Assembly (NCBI GenBank): GCA_024707255.1
Contig: JANQAC010000001.1
Coordinates: 310,001-374,000 of the forward strand
Reading direction: 5' to 3'
Length of the DNA stretch: 64,000 nucleotides
Origin: Asticcacaulis sp.
Lineage (GTDB): Bacteria; Pseudomonadota; Alphaproteobacteria; Caulobacterales; Caulobacteraceae
Every line of letters starts with the position of its first letter. Within the stretch, counting starts at the first letter, position 1. The notes beneath the pieces were generated by a model. The model made no database searches. It saw only the letters and a list, made by a program, of their open reading frames with translations, and was not told where the DNA came from. The position numbers and the translations under genes are program-made. Below are positions 26,499-36,563 of the stretch, in pieces.

Positions 26499-27851
26499 AT
26501 GGCCAAACCCGATACCCGCATTGCGTCCACGGACGAATCCCTGCTGTCCGAACCGGATGACCTGCGCCCCGCCGAGGCAGACGCCAAAGAAGACGATCCA
26601 CGCGACACACGCACCTTTTTCCGTGGCCGCCTACTGGGCAAGGTTCGCGCCTTCCTGAATGAAAACGGCCCCCTGGCCGCCATGTTCGCCGTGGTTTTCG
26701 TCAATTTGGTCGGCTTTGGCATCGTCGTACCGCTGATGCCCTTCTTCGCCCAGAGCCTCCAGGCGCAGGCGTGGCAGGTGACCCTAATGTTCACCACCTA
26801 TTCCCTGGGCCAGTTCTTCGCCGAACCCTATTTTGGCCGGCTGTCCGATCGCATCGGCCGCAAACCGATCCTGATCGTCACTACGGCGCTCAGCGTGCTT
26901 TTCTACGTATTGCTGGCCTTTTCGCCCAATATCTGGATCGCCATCCTGATCCGCTTCTTCAGCGGTCTCAGTTCCGGCAATATCTCCACCATTCAGGGTT
27001 ATGTGTCGGATGTTTCGCCGCCGGAAAAGCGTTCCGGCCGCATGAGCCTGATCGGCGGCGCCTTCTCGCTCGGCTTCATTATCGGCCCTTTCATCGGCGG
27101 CATACTGAGCCACGAGACCGCCGCCGGCGGCAATCAGTTCCGCCTGCCCCTGATGGGGGCCGCGCTCCTGTCGGCGCTTGCCTGCCTGGGCGTCATGCTG
27201 TTCATCCGCGAAAGCCGCGAGCGCCGCACCAAGGTCGAGGCCGCGCAACCGCATATCCTGAAGACCGCGCAGGAAGCCCTGCAAAGCCCGGTCCTTGTGC
27301 GCCTGATCCTCTCCACCCTCTGTTACATGATGGCTTTTGCCGGTCTGGAATCGACCTTCGGCCTGTGGGCGGAGGCGCGCTTCCACTGGGGGCCAAAGGA
27401 GATCGGCGCCATCTTCCTGCCGCTCGGCATAGCAGCCGCCCTTATGCAGATGGTCTTCATGCGGCCGCTCACCCGGCGCTATGGCGAAAGTCGGGTGCTG
27501 GCCGCCGGGCTGTTTGTCTTCGGACTGAGTTTTGTGCTCCAGGGCATGAACCATATCGGCTGGCTGATCACCCCTATCATCATGCTGGGGGCGCTCGGTC
27601 AGGCAGTGATCTTCTCCTCGATCTGCGCCATTATCTCGCTGTCGACCTCGCCGGACAAGCAGGGCGCCATGCTCGGCCTCAACATGTCGACCGGCGCCAT
27701 AGCCCGCATCACCGGCCCGATGATCGCCGGCTATGTCTTCAGCCTCTGGGGGCCCAACGCCTCTGTCTGGATGGGTGCGGTGACCACCCTGCCCGCCGCC
27801 CTGCTGGCCCTGCAACTCGGCAAGTATCAGAAGCGAAAAGCGCATGGATAA
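26499..27851 (+). CDS. MFS transporter, TCR/Tet drug-exporter type
   Basis: This 450-residue inner-membrane protein has an unusual 55-residue hydrophilic N-terminal extension rich in Asp and Glu, then 12 predicted membrane spans. MFS motif A is GRLSDRIGRKP in the loop between helices 2 and 3. The antiporter-type motif GGAFSLGFIIGPFIGG is in helix 5. These place it with tetracycline/multidrug proton antiporters. The substrate is unknown. It overlaps the next gene by 8 bases. The nearby LexA box could also influence its divergent promoter. Confidence 0.87.
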   Translation: MAKPDTRIASTDESLLSEPDDLRPAEADAKEDDPRDTRTFFRGRLLGKVRAFLNENGPLAAMFAVVFVNLVGFGIVVPLMPFFAQSLQAQAWQVTLMFTTYSLGQFFAEPYFGRLSDRIGRKPILIVTTALSVLFYVLLAFSPNIWIAILIRFFSGLSSGNISTIQGYVSDVSPPEKRSGRMSLIGGAFSLGFIIGPFIGGILSHETAAGGNQFRLPLMGAALLSALACLGVMLFIRESRERRTKVEAAQPHILKTAQEALQSPVLVRLILSTLCYMMAFAGLESTFGLWAEARFHWGPKEIGAIFLPLGIAAALMQMVFMRPLTRRYGESRVLAAGLFVFGLSFVLQGMNHIGWLITPIIMLGALGQAVIFSSICAIISLSTSPDKQGAMLGLNMSTGAIARITGPMIAGYVFSLWGPNASVWMGAVTTLPAALLALQLGKYQKRKAHG

Positions 27852-28509
27852 AATGGATTTTCAGACGGACTGGCAGCGATTTCACGGTAATACCCAGCCG
27901 GTAGGTCATCTGCTGCGCAATGCTGAGGGCTGGAACCTGACGCGATTCCACTTCCTGCCCGATGACCGTCGCCTGGCCGCCGATCACGACGAACTGCGCA
28001 GCCTTCTGGAACGCTACAACCGGGTCGCCACGGCCACGCTTGGCGAAGACGCGCCCTGCTGGCTGATCATCCTGCAATCACCCAACCAGGATCGCCGGCT
28101 GGGTCAGCGCCTGGAGCGGTTCAAGTCACGCTACAGCCTCCAGCCCGGCTGGTCGTTCTTCAACGCCACCGACAATCTCAGCTACCAGGTCTGCGCCGGA
28201 GAGATCACCTGGCGGACGGATGGTTTCAACCGCCTGATGCTGTACGTCTACCAGACCGAACTATGGGACGTGATGTGGATGAACCAGGCAACCGGCGCGG
28301 TCTTCCGGCCCTATGACGCCGGCGCCGATATCTCGCAGCCCACGCCGAACGACCTGATCGCCCGTATTTCCAGCTTTTATGGCTGGATGCCGACCAATGG
28401 CCACGGCTTCATCCATTTCAATGCCGCCCAGATGGCGACGGCTAAGTTCCAGGTGACCAAGCCCTGCGCCGAAGCAATCCAGAAGGTCATCGCGGCGGAG
28501 AAGACTTAA
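27844..28509 (+). CDS. Conserved hypothetical protein (DUF3885-like?)
   Basis: This 221-residue soluble protein overlaps the transporter gene by 8 bases and is probably translated with it. The C-terminal part (MLYVYQTELWDVMWMNQATG, then FRPYDAGADI) recalls DUF3885-type proteins, where a similar strand-loop precedes a 'YDxxGxD' motif, but the match is from memory and weak. No catalytic motif or signal peptide is visible. Confidence 0.7.
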   Translation: MDKMDFQTDWQRFHGNTQPVGHLLRNAEGWNLTRFHFLPDDRRLAADHDELRSLLERYNRVATATLGEDAPCWLIILQSPNQDRRLGQRLERFKSRYSLQPGWSFFNATDNLSYQVCAGEITWRTDGFNRLMLYVYQTELWDVMWMNQATGAVFRPYDAGADISQPTPNDLIARISSFYGWMPTNGHGFIHFNAAQMATAKFQVTKPCAEAIQKVIAAEKT

Positions 28510-28521
28510 AGACTCCGCTTG

Positions 28522-28596
28522 CACTGACAGGCCATTTCCTGTAGTGCTCCGCCTTCCTACCGACCCGACGGGCCAAAAGGCATGCCTTGGCGGGTC
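28522..28596 (+). promoter_or_regulatory. Structured leader upstream of rpmI-rplT
   Basis: Two hairpins precede rpmI. The first is GCACTGACAGG with CCTGTAGTGC (28520s to 28540s). The second is compound: GACCC / GGGTC outside and GCCAA / TTGGC inside, with a loop containing the palindrome AGGCATGCCT (28562-28596). In other bacteria ribosomal protein L20 represses this operon by binding a leader that mimics its rRNA site, so a related role is possible. The bases alone do not prove it. rpmI itself lacks a clear Shine-Dalgarno sequence. Confidence 0.55.
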
Positions 28597-28638
28597 TTAA
28601 TCCTTATAGAGGGCGGCTTTAATCCAGCCGTACATGAA

Positions 28639-28836
28639 ATGCCCAAGCTGAAGACCAAGTCGGGCGCGAAAAAGCGCTTCCGCATCACTGCCTCTGGCAA
28701 GGTAAAGGCCGGCGTCGCCGGTAAGCGCCACCGTTTGATCTCGCACAATGCGAAGTACATCCGTCAGAACCGGGGTACCGAAGTGATGTCCAAGCCGGAT
28801 ATCATCAAGATCAAATCCTACATGCCTTACGCCTAA
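28639..28836 (+). CDS. rpmI: Ribosomal protein bL35
   Basis: 65 residues, standard length, beginning [15 protein letters not shown] and ending KIKSYMPYA. Highly basic and typical of the large-subunit protein L35. The start at 28639 follows the family; the frame is open further upstream but that part is leader. It is followed 15 bases later by rplT, the usual pair, here without infC in front. Confidence 0.97.
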   Translation: MPKLKTKSGAKKRFRITASGKVKAGVAGKRHRLISHNAKYIRQNRGTEVMSKPDIIKIKSYMPYA

Positions 28837-28851
28837 GAGGAGCAGACACAT

Positions 28852-29208
28852 ATGGCTCGCGTTAAAAGAGGCGTAACTTCCCACGCCAAGCACAAGAAGG
28901 TTTTGAAGCTCGCCAAGGGTTTCTACGGCCGTCGTAAGAACACCATCCGCACCGCCAAGGCCGCCGTTGATCGTGCCGGCCAGTACGCTTACCGTGACCG
29001 CAAGGTCAACAAGCGTAACTTCCGCGCCCTGTGGATCCAGCGCATCAATGCCGCTGCCCGCCTGGAAGGCTTCACCTATTCGCAATTCATCCACGGCCTG
29101 AACGTGGCCGGCATCGACATGGACCGTAAGGTTCTGTCCGATATCGCCATGCACGACGCCGACGGCTTTAAGGCCGTCGCTGAAAAGGTGCGCGCGGCTC
29201 TGGGTTGA
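28852..29208 (+). CDS. rplT: Ribosomal protein bL20
   Basis: 118 residues, the normal L20 length, with the family start [19 protein letters not shown] and motif [13 protein letters not shown]. It binds 23S rRNA early in assembly, and in several species represses its own operon. AGGAG lies upstream of the start. An intrinsic terminator follows within 25 bases of the stop. Confidence 0.98.
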   Translation: MARVKRGVTSHAKHKKVLKLAKGFYGRRKNTIRTAKAAVDRAGQYAYRDRKVNKRNFRALWIQRINAAARLEGFTYSQFIHGLNVAGIDMDRKVLSDIAMHDADGFKAVAEKVRAALG

Positions 29209-29230
29209 TCGCAGATCGGTCCTGAATAAA

Positions 29231-29265
29231 AGAACCCCGCACCTTTACCGGTCGCGGGGTTTTTT
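29231..29265 (+). terminator. Intrinsic terminator after rplT
   Basis: Stem AACCCCGC / GCGGGGTT followed by TTTTTT. It separates the ribosomal-protein genes from pheS, so pheST probably has its own promoter. Confidence 0.92.
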
Positions 29266-29327
29266 GTGCTTTATCCCCGGCGGCCTTTCGCCTAAACACA
29301 CGCATCCTTTTCTTTGAAGATACGCAC

Positions 29328-30401
29328 ATGACCGCCTATACCGACCTGCAAAGCGAAATCGAAGGCGAGATCGCCGCCGCTTCTGACCTCAGCGCGCTTG
29401 ATGCCGTCCGCGTCTCGGCCCTGGGCAAGACCGGCCGCATTTCCGGCCTGCTCAAGACCCTGGGCGCCCTGCCGCCGGAAGAGCGCAAAACCACCGGCGC
29501 GGCCATCAATGCTGTGCGTGACGCGATCCAGGCATCGCTCGATGCCCGCAAGGAAACGCTGGAAGCCGCCCATTTGGCCGAGCGCCTGGCGAAGGAACGC
29601 ATCGATCTCTCCCTGCCCTCGGCGCCGCGCCCCAAGGGCGGCGTCCACCCGACGCTTCAGGTCATGGACGAGATGATCGCCATCTTCGCCGATATGGGGT
29701 TCGAGGTCGCCGAAGGTCCGGATATCGAGGACGACTTCCATAACTTCACCGCGCTGAACTTCCCCGAAAAGCATCCGGCGCGTGAAATGCACGATACCTT
29801 CTTTTTCAATCCGGATGAAAACGGTGTGCGTAAATTATTGCGCACCCATACCTCACCGGTACAGATCCGCTCAATGATTTCGGGCAAGCCGCCCTTCCGC
29901 CTGATTGTGCCGGGACGCGTCTTCCGCTGTGACAGTGACCAGACCCACACGCCGATGTTCCACCAGATCGAAGGTCTCGTGATCGACAAAACCGCGCATA
30001 TGGGTCATCTGAAATGGGTGCTGGAAACCTTCATTTCGCGTTTCTTTGAAACCGACAGCGTCACCACCCAGTTCCGCCCGCACCACTTTCCCTTCACCGA
30101 GCCCTCGGCCGAGATGGACGTGCGCTGCTCGTGGGAAAAGGGCGAACTCAAGGTCGGCACCGGCGACTCGTGGCTGGAAATCCTTGGCTGCGGTATGGTT
30201 CATCCGAACGTGCTGCGCGCCTGCGGCGTCGATCCGGACGAATACCAGGGCTTTGCCTGGGGCATGGGCGTCGACCGCCTGACCATGCTGAAATACGGCG
30301 TGCCCGATTTGCGCGACATGTTCGCCGCCGATACGCGCTGGCTCGGCCACTATGGCTTTAGTGGGTTTAGCGCACCGAATTCGGCCTCTGGTTTAAGCTG
30401 A
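29328..30401 (+). CDS. pheS: Phenylalanyl-tRNA synthetase alpha subunit
   Basis: This 357-residue catalytic subunit has an N-terminal coiled-coil (1-90) for tRNA binding, followed by the class II aaRS core. Motif 2 region is [26 protein letters not shown] in part, and motif 3 is [14 protein letters not shown] (about 325). The substrate pocket loop [12 protein letters not shown] is present. It pairs with PheT as an alpha2-beta2 enzyme. A small gene lies between pheS and pheT. Confidence 0.98.
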   Translation: MTAYTDLQSEIEGEIAAASDLSALDAVRVSALGKTGRISGLLKTLGALPPEERKTTGAAINAVRDAIQASLDARKETLEAAHLAERLAKERIDLSLPSAPRPKGGVHPTLQVMDEMIAIFADMGFEVAEGPDIEDDFHNFTALNFPEKHPAREMHDTFFFNPDENGVRKLLRTHTSPVQIRSMISGKPPFRLIVPGRVFRCDSDQTHTPMFHQIEGLVIDKTAHMGHLKWVLETFISRFFETDSVTTQFRPHHFPFTEPSAEMDVRCSWEKGELKVGTGDSWLEILGCGMVHPNVLRACGVDPDEYQGFAWGMGVDRLTMLKYGVPDLRDMFAADTRWLGHYGFSGFSAPNSASGLS

Positions 30402-30418
30402 TCCAAAGGACATCCATC

Positions 30419-30658
30419 ATGGATAGGGAATTTGCCATCATGACCCTGAACGCCTGTTTCAGGGCCTCACGGGAATTAGGTGAAACCGGCACGATGGTGA
30501 AAGCCTTTTCTTCTGATGAAACAGGGGCAGAAATAAAATCACAAATTGGAATGGCTATCGCCCAGATCGGCAATGTCATGGAATCGGTTTTCAAAATTCA
30601 CCCCGATCTTCGCGACTGGATTGACGAGCGAATTGAGAAATACGGCCGCGTCTCCTGA
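30419..30658 (+). CDS. Small conserved-looking protein between pheS and pheT
   Basis: A 79-residue, mostly helical acidic protein beginning MDREFAIMTLNACF and ending IDERIEKYGRVS. AAAGGA lies 7 bases before the ATG, and the gene is tightly placed 17 bases after pheS, so it is probably real and co-transcribed. No family recognised. Genes inserted between pheS and pheT are common in alphaproteobacteria but vary in identity. Confidence 0.65.
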   Translation: MDREFAIMTLNACFRASRELGETGTMVKAFSSDETGAEIKSQIGMAIAQIGNVMESVFKIHPDLRDWIDERIEKYGRVS

Positions 30659-30679
30659 CCAGAAATTCAAATATTAAGA

Positions 30680-30699
30680 CGAGGAGGCGCGCCTCCTCG
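30680..30699. repeat. Perfect 20-bp palindrome before pheT
   Basis: CGAGGAGGCGCGCCTCCTCG, 23 bp upstream of the pheT start codon. It contains AGGAGG sequences and could form a very stable hairpin in the mRNA. It may limit or tune pheT translation, or may be a chance GC-rich palindrome. Confidence 0.7.
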
Positions 30700-30721
30700 A
30701 CCTCGAAACAAAGACAAGCAC

Positions 30722-33121
30722 ATGAAATTCTCGCTCTCCTGGCTCAAAGACCACCTCAAAACCGACGCCACCATCGATGAGGTGGCCGCAAGCATGACCA
30801 TGGCCGGTCTCGAAGTCGAAGACATCCACGATCCCGCCAAGGCGCTCAAGCCCTTCTCCGTGGCCAAGGTCATAGAAGCCGCGCGTCACCCCAATGCCGA
30901 CAAGCTCCAGGTGCTCCAGGTCGATACCGTCGACGGCCGCAAGGAAATCGTCTGCGGCGCCCCCAATGCCCGCGCCGGCATGACCACCATCTATGCCCCG
31001 ATCGGCGCCTATGTGCCCGGCCTTGGCGTCACCCTGGTCGAAAAGCCGGTGCGCGGCGTCGTCTCCAACGGCATGATGTGCTCCGGCGCCGAACTGGAAC
31101 TCGACAGCGATGCCGACGGCATTCTCGACCTGCCCGACAGCCTGGCCGTAGGTACCCCCGCCGCAGAAGTCTTCGGCGCCGAACCGGTCATCGATTTCGA
31201 AGTCACCCCCAACCGCCCCGACTGGCTGGGCGTCCATGGCATCGCCCGTGATCTCGCCGCCACTGGCCTTGGCAAATTCACCGAAACCACCATTCCGGCG
31301 GTCCCCGGCAAATTCCCATCGCCGATCACCGTCAAGACCGATGGCGATGCCTGCCGTCATTTCACCGGCCGCGTCATCCGTGGGGTGAAAAATGGCCCTT
31401 CGCCAAAGTGGTTGCAGGACAAGCTCAAGGCCATCGGCCTGAAGCCGATCTCGACCCTTGTCGATATCACCAACTACCTGTCCTATGACCGCGCCCGCCC
31501 GCTGCACGTCTATGATGTCAAAAAGCTGTCCGGCAACACCCTCGAAGCCCGCCTCGGTCACCATAACGGCACACACGACGAACAACTGATCGCGCTCGAC
31601 GGCAAGACCTATGATATCGGTCCGGATATGTGCGTCATCGCCGATGCTGACGGCCAGCGCCCGATCGGCCTGGGCGGCGTCATGGGCGGCGAAAGCACGG
31701 GCGTGGATGAAACCACCACTGAGGTCTTCCTCGAATCCGCCTGGTTCGAACCGATCCGCATCGCCCAGACCGGCCGCACATTGAGCCTCAATTCCGATGC
31801 GCAATATCGCTTCGCGCGCGGCGTCGATCCGCAATCGACCCGTCCCGGTCTCGAACTGGCAACGCAACTGATCCTCGACCTGTGCGGCGGCGAAGCCTCC
31901 GAAGTCGTAGAAGCCGGTGCGCCAGTTGAAGGCCGCGCCGCTGTGACCTTCGATCCGGCCTATGTCGGTCAATTGACCGGCCTTGATGTCCCGACCGACA
32001 AGATCGAACAGATTCTCGTCGCATTGGGTTTCGGCGTGACCAAGGGTGCAAACTGGACCGTGACTGTGCCGTCATGGCGTCGTGACGTGGATGGCAAGGC
32101 CGACCTGGTCGAGGAAGTCGCCCGCATCTACGGTTTCAATAACATCCCCGCCACGCCCTTGCCAGTCGTCGGCCTGCGTCCCGGCGGCGTGCTGACCGGC
32201 CAGCAGGCCAAGGCCCGCACGGCCCGCCGCGCCTTGGCCGCTTTTGGCTACAGCGAAGCCGTCACCTGGTCGTTCATGCGCCAGGACTGGGCGAAGCTGT
32301 TCGGTGGCGGTGACGACACAATCGTCCTTGCCAACCCGATCGCCTCGGAACTGAACTGCATGAGGCCCTCCAGTCTACCGAACCTGCTGGAAGCCGCCGG
32401 CCGCAACGCCGCGCGTGGTTTTGCAGGCGTGCAATTGTTCGAGATCGGGCCTATCTATCAGGGTCTCGAACCTTCCGACCAGAAGACCACCATCACCGCC
32501 ATCAAGGCGCCGGACAAGTCGCGCCACTGGCAAGCGCGCGGCGAAGACGCCCTGTTCGCGCTCAAGGGCGACCTGATGGAACTGCTGGAAGCTATGGGCG
32601 CCCCCGTCGCCTCGTTGCAACTGGTCCAGGGCAACAACAATGGCTGGTGGCATCCCGGCCGTTCGGCCCGCCTGCAACTGGGCCCGAAGCAAATCGTCGC
32701 CGAGTTCGGTGAACTGCATCCGGCAGTCCTCAAGGCGCTGAACCTTGATGGTGCCCATGTCGGCTTCGAAATCCGCCTCGACCTGCTCCCCTCGCCCAAG
32801 GCGAAATCCGGCAAGTCAAAAGGCGCGCTGTCGATCTCCAATCTGATGCCGCTAACCCGCGACTTCGCCTTCCTGCTGCCGGCAGAGGCGACTTCAAGCG
32901 ATCTGGTCCGTGCCATCAAGGGCGCCGACAAGGTCCTGATCGGTGACGCCCAGGTGTTCGACGTCTATACCGGCGCCGGCGTGCCCGATGGCCAGAAATC
33001 CCCGGCGATCGAGGTGACCCTCACCCCGACCGACAAGACCCTGACCGAGCCGGAAATCGAAGCGATCAGCGCAAAAATCATCGCGGCGGCCGGCAAGTTT
33101 GGTGCGGCCTTACGCGCATAA
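30722..33121 (+). CDS. pheT: Phenylalanyl-tRNA synthetase beta subunit
   Basis: This 799-residue large subunit starts [12 protein letters not shown], followed by a tRNA-binding (EMAP-like) domain (about 40-150), B3/B4 editing domain (about 210-400), B5 domain with [23 protein letters not shown] (about 455-477), catalytic-like core, and a C-terminal anticodon-binding FDX-ACB domain (about 705-799, [12 protein letters not shown]). Length is standard. It would provide tRNA(Phe) recognition and hydrolysis of mischarged Tyr-tRNA. Confidence 0.98.
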   Translation: MKFSLSWLKDHLKTDATIDEVAASMTMAGLEVEDIHDPAKALKPFSVAKVIEAARHPNADKLQVLQVDTVDGRKEIVCGAPNARAGMTTIYAPIGAYVPGLGVTLVEKPVRGVVSNGMMCSGAELELDSDADGILDLPDSLAVGTPAAEVFGAEPVIDFEVTPNRPDWLGVHGIARDLAATGLGKFTETTIPAVPGKFPSPITVKTDGDACRHFTGRVIRGVKNGPSPKWLQDKLKAIGLKPISTLVDITNYLSYDRARPLHVYDVKKLSGNTLEARLGHHNGTHDEQLIALDGKTYDIGPDMCVIADADGQRPIGLGGVMGGESTGVDETTTEVFLESAWFEPIRIAQTGRTLSLNSDAQYRFARGVDPQSTRPGLELATQLILDLCGGEASEVVEAGAPVEGRAAVTFDPAYVGQLTGLDVPTDKIEQILVALGFGVTKGANWTVTVPSWRRDVDGKADLVEEVARIYGFNNIPATPLPVVGLRPGGVLTGQQAKARTARRALAAFGYSEAVTWSFMRQDWAKLFGGGDDTIVLANPIASELNCMRPSSLPNLLEAAGRNAARGFAGVQLFEIGPIYQGLEPSDQKTTITAIKAPDKSRHWQARGEDALFALKGDLMELLEAMGAPVASLQLVQGNNNGWWHPGRSARLQLGPKQIVAEFGELHPAVLKALNLDGAHVGFEIRLDLLPSPKAKSGKSKGALSISNLMPLTRDFAFLLPAEATSSDLVRAIKGADKVLIGDAQVFDVYTGAGVPDGQKSPAIEVTLTPTDKTLTEPEIEAISAKIIAAAGKFGAALRA

Positions 33122-33132
33122 GCGAACACAAA

Positions 33133-33164
33133 CCGCTTGCGGGTAAGGCCCCGCAGGCGGATTT
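33133..33164 (+). terminator. Probable terminator after pheT
   Basis: Hairpin CCGCTTGCGGG / CCCGCAGGCGG followed by a short ATTTT. Stem is strong, T-tract is weak. It lies 12 bases after the pheT stop. Confidence 0.65.
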
Positions 33165-33285
33165 TCGATCACGATTCTGTTTTTGGGAGAACGCAGTTCC
33201 CCTATTTAGGAAAACGTTAATAACTGGCCAACATAGCTTTGTTTCGCACCTGAAACAGTTACAGCATCTTGGCGAGGGTAAAGAC

Positions 33286-35079
33286 GTGGATTTCCAGGAT
33301 ACGCGCCCAGTAGAACACCCAGAAACCCGAGATGAGCCTGTAGTTTCGCTGGAAGCGGAGCCGGCAGTCGATACAGTTCAAAGTTCGCCCCTGCCCGGCC
33401 TGGGCCTGCTCGGCGCCCTCTCGGTAGCCTTGTCCGCCTGTGGAGGCGGCGGAGGCGGTGGCGGTGGCGGCAGCACGGGCGGCGGCACCACGCCCACACC
33501 TGTCAATTACAACTACGCCCCGGCTGATGCCGCCCGCTTCCTGCTGCAGGCGCAGTTCGCGTTCAAGGACGCAGATCTCGCCACGCTGAATTCAAAAGGC
33601 TATGACGGCTGGCTGACCGCCCAGTTCAACGCGCCAGTCAGCCAGACCGGTGCCCAGTGGCTGACAGCCCAGGGTCATGGCACACCGGATCAAAATGGCA
33701 ATTATTTCGACGGCAACCCTGGCGACTTTATGGCCTGGCGGATGCTGATGACCGGCGACGACCAGTTGCGCAAGCGCTGTGCCCTGGCCGTCTCGGAAAT
33801 GATGGTCGCCTCGCTCAATTCGATCGACGGTTTCTGGCCGCCTTATGTCATTGCCGGCTACTGGGACATGCTGAACGCCAATGTATTCGGCAATTTCCGC
33901 ACCCTGCTGGAAGAGGTGACTCTCAACCCCGCTATCGGCAAGTTCCTGAATACCAAGGGCAACCTCAAGGAAGATCCGGCGACCGGCCGTGAGCCCGATG
34001 AAAACTATGCCCGCGAGGTGATGCAGCTTTTCACCATTGGCCTGTACATGCTCAATAATGACGGCACGCCAAAGACCGACCTGCTCGGCAACAAGACCGA
34101 GACCTACACGCAATCGGACATCAGCAACCTGGCGCGCGTCTTTACAGGGTACGACTGGGATTTTTCAAAAGTCACCTGGCAGAGCGGCTTTGAGAGCTAT
34201 GATATCCCAACCACAGAATTTGCCAGCACCCGCATGGCGCTTGATCCGAACGAACACTCCATGCTGGAGGTCACATTTCTCGGCGTCACCATTCCGGCCA
34301 ATACGCCCGGCAAGGACGCGCTGAAAATCGCGCTCGATACCCTTTTCAACCACCCGAATGTCGGCCCCTTCTTCGCCAGACAGATGATCCAGAGGCTGGT
34401 CACTTCCAATCCCTCGCCGGGCTACGTGTCGCGTGTCGCCGACAGGTTCAACAATAACGGCGCCGGCGTGCGCGGCGATCTGAAAGCCGTCTGGCGCGCC
34501 ATCCTGCTGGACGATGAAGCCCGTACCCTGCCGACCAACACCACCGCCGGCAAGCTGCGTGAGCCAATGATCCGCCTGGCGCAGTTCGCCCGTACCTTTG
34601 ACATTTACAGCACCACCGGCAAATGGGGCATCTACGATCTGTCGAGTTCCGACTGGGGCCTTGGCCAAAGCCCGCTGCGTTCACCCTCGGTATTTAATTT
34701 CTTCAGGCCGGGTTATGTGCCGCCACAGACGGCTATAGCCACCGCCGGTGATGTGGCGCCGGAATTCCAGCTTCACAATGAAACCACGGTCGCCGGTTTC
34801 ATCAACTTCTTTACCTCGGTCATGCGTGACGGCTATTACGACGTCAAGCCAGACTATACCGCCATGCTGGCCAAGGTGACGGATTCGCAAGGGCTGCTGG
34901 ACTGGATGAACCTGCACCTGAGCGCCAACCAGGTTTCCCCTGCCACCATCGCCCGGATAAAGACCGCGATCGATGCGAGGCCAATTACAGCGACAAGCAC
35001 GGACGATAACAAGCTGGACCGCATCTGCAACTGCGTCCTGCTGCTGATGACCTGCCCCGAATACCTGATCCAGAAATAG
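33286..35079 (+). CDS. DUF1800 family lipoprotein-like protein
   Basis: This 597-residue protein starts at GTG with a GAGGG site upstream. The first 45 residues are hydrophilic, followed by a hydrophobic stretch and lipobox-like LSACGG, a poly-Gly linker (about 58-72), then the DUF1800 domain with ADAARFLLQAQFAF, DENYAREVMQLFTIGLY and FFARQMIQRLVTSNPS. The long N-terminal segment before the lipobox is unusual for an ordinary lipoprotein. DUF1800 proteins are almost always paired with DUF1501 partners, as here (9 bases apart). Their biochemical role is unknown; secreted or envelope-associated action is inferred. Confidence 0.88.
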   Translation: MDFQDTRPVEHPETRDEPVVSLEAEPAVDTVQSSPLPGLGLLGALSVALSACGGGGGGGGGGSTGGGTTPTPVNYNYAPADAARFLLQAQFAFKDADLATLNSKGYDGWLTAQFNAPVSQTGAQWLTAQGHGTPDQNGNYFDGNPGDFMAWRMLMTGDDQLRKRCALAVSEMMVASLNSIDGFWPPYVIAGYWDMLNANVFGNFRTLLEEVTLNPAIGKFLNTKGNLKEDPATGREPDENYAREVMQLFTIGLYMLNNDGTPKTDLLGNKTETYTQSDISNLARVFTGYDWDFSKVTWQSGFESYDIPTTEFASTRMALDPNEHSMLEVTFLGVTIPANTPGKDALKIALDTLFNHPNVGPFFARQMIQRLVTSNPSPGYVSRVADRFNNNGAGVRGDLKAVWRAILLDDEARTLPTNTTAGKLREPMIRLAQFARTFDIYSTTGKWGIYDLSSSDWGLGQSPLRSPSVFNFFRPGYVPPQTAIATAGDVAPEFQLHNETTVAGFINFFTSVMRDGYYDVKPDYTAMLAKVTDSQGLLDWMNLHLSANQVSPATIARIKTAIDARPITATSTDDNKLDRICNCVLLLMTCPEYLIQK

Positions 35080-35087
35080 GAATTCAT

Positions 35088-36506
35088 ATGTACAATAACC
35101 GAATTCCCGATCTCAACCGTCGCGCCTTCATGAAGCGGGCGGCCGCCGTTGCCGGTCTGGGCGCCGCAGCCCCGATGGCGCTCAATCTCGCCAGTGTCAG
35201 CGAAGCCGCCGCCATGGATGCCACCGATTACAAGGCCATTGTCTGCTGCTTCTTCTACGGCGGCAATGATTACGGCAACACCGTCATTCCCTACGACTTG
35301 CCAAACTACGATCTCTACAGCGCCATCCGCGGCGGAGCGGCTGGCCGCAAACGCGGTGGCGTGGCACTGGCCCATAGTGAACTGGACGGCACGGCACTGA
35401 CCACACTAACATCGCAAACCCTGACCAATGACATCCGGTACGCGCTCGCCCCTGAACTGACTGGCGTGGCCTCCCTGTTCAATTCGGGCAAAGCGGCCGT
35501 CCAGCTCAATGTCGGCCCTTTGGTGGTGCCCCTGACCCTGGCACAGTACAACAGCGGCAGCAAAGCCTATCCCCTGCCACCCAAGCTGTTCTCCCATAAT
35601 GACCAGTCATCGGTCTGGCAATCGCTCGGTTCCGAAGGCTCGACCGTTGGCTGGGGCGGGCGCATGGGTGACCTCGCCCTGTCATCCAACGGCCAGAGCC
35701 TGATGACGTGTATCTCGGCATCGGGCAATGCGGTGTTTGTTTCCGGGAACAATACGCTGCAATACCAGATCAGCCCGGATGGCGCGATCGCCATCTGGCC
35801 GACCAAGGGCTGGGTCTTCGGTTCGGGAGAATCTTCCAATCTGCTGAAGGAACTGATTACCGAACCGCGCACCCATGTCATGGAAAACGCCTTCAATGCC
35901 GTGACCAAGCGCTCGATCAACATGGAAACCATCGTCAATACGGCGCTTGACCCGATCACCCTCACGACGACTTTCGATCAGACCAACTATCTGGCTCAGC
36001 AGTTCCAGATCGTGGCCAGGCTGATCGCCGCTCGCAACGCGCTCGGCACCAAGCGCCAGGTGTTCTTCGTTTCCATGGGCGGCTTTGACAATCACGATGG
36101 CCTGATGACGGACCATCCCAAGCTGATGGCCAAGTTCAACTCAGCGGTGACATCGTTCTACAATGCCACGGTCGAACTGGGCGTGGCCAACAAGGTCACG
36201 ACCTTCACGGCATCGGATTTCGGCCGCACCCTGGCCTATAATGGCGATGGTTCCGATCATGGCTGGGGCTCGCACCACTTCGTCATCGGCGGCGCGGTCA
36301 GGGGCGGGCAATATTACGGTACGGCCCCGCATATCTCGCTGGAAACCGACGATCAGGTCGGCCAGGGGCGTCTTCTGCCATCGACATCGGTGGATCAGAT
36401 GGCTGCCACCCTCGGCAAGTGGTTCGGACTGTCGGGTTCGGAAATAACATCGGTCCTGCCGAATATCGGCAACTTCGCCACCAATAATCTGGGCTTTATG
36501 GGTTAA
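35088..36506 (+). CDS. DUF1501 family protein, Tat-exported
   Basis: This 472-residue protein has a twin-arginine signal peptide, NRRAFMKRAAAVAGLGAAAP (about 9-28). The mature protein belongs to DUF1501, a sulfatase/alkaline-phosphatase-like fold. KAIVCCFFYGGNDYGNTVIP lies near its start, FFVSMGGFDNHDG in the centre and SDFGRTLAYNGDGSDHGWGS near the end, the last two with the His/Asp pattern of metal ligands. It follows the DUF1800 gene by 9 bases and probably acts with it in the periplasm. Substrate unknown. Confidence 0.9.
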   Translation: MYNNRIPDLNRRAFMKRAAAVAGLGAAAPMALNLASVSEAAAMDATDYKAIVCCFFYGGNDYGNTVIPYDLPNYDLYSAIRGGAAGRKRGGVALAHSELDGTALTTLTSQTLTNDIRYALAPELTGVASLFNSGKAAVQLNVGPLVVPLTLAQYNSGSKAYPLPPKLFSHNDQSSVWQSLGSEGSTVGWGGRMGDLALSSNGQSLMTCISASGNAVFVSGNNTLQYQISPDGAIAIWPTKGWVFGSGESSNLLKELITEPRTHVMENAFNAVTKRSINMETIVNTALDPITLTTTFDQTNYLAQQFQIVARLIAARNALGTKRQVFFVSMGGFDNHDGLMTDHPKLMAKFNSAVTSFYNATVELGVANKVTTFTASDFGRTLAYNGDGSDHGWGSHHFVIGGAVRGGQYYGTAPHISLETDDQVGQGRLLPSTSVDQMAATLGKWFGLSGSEITSVLPNIGNFATNNLGFMG

Positions 36507-36563
36507 CCCCGGTTAACCGCATCTCTAAAATCCGCTTTAAACTTTGGCGCGCATACTGTGGAT

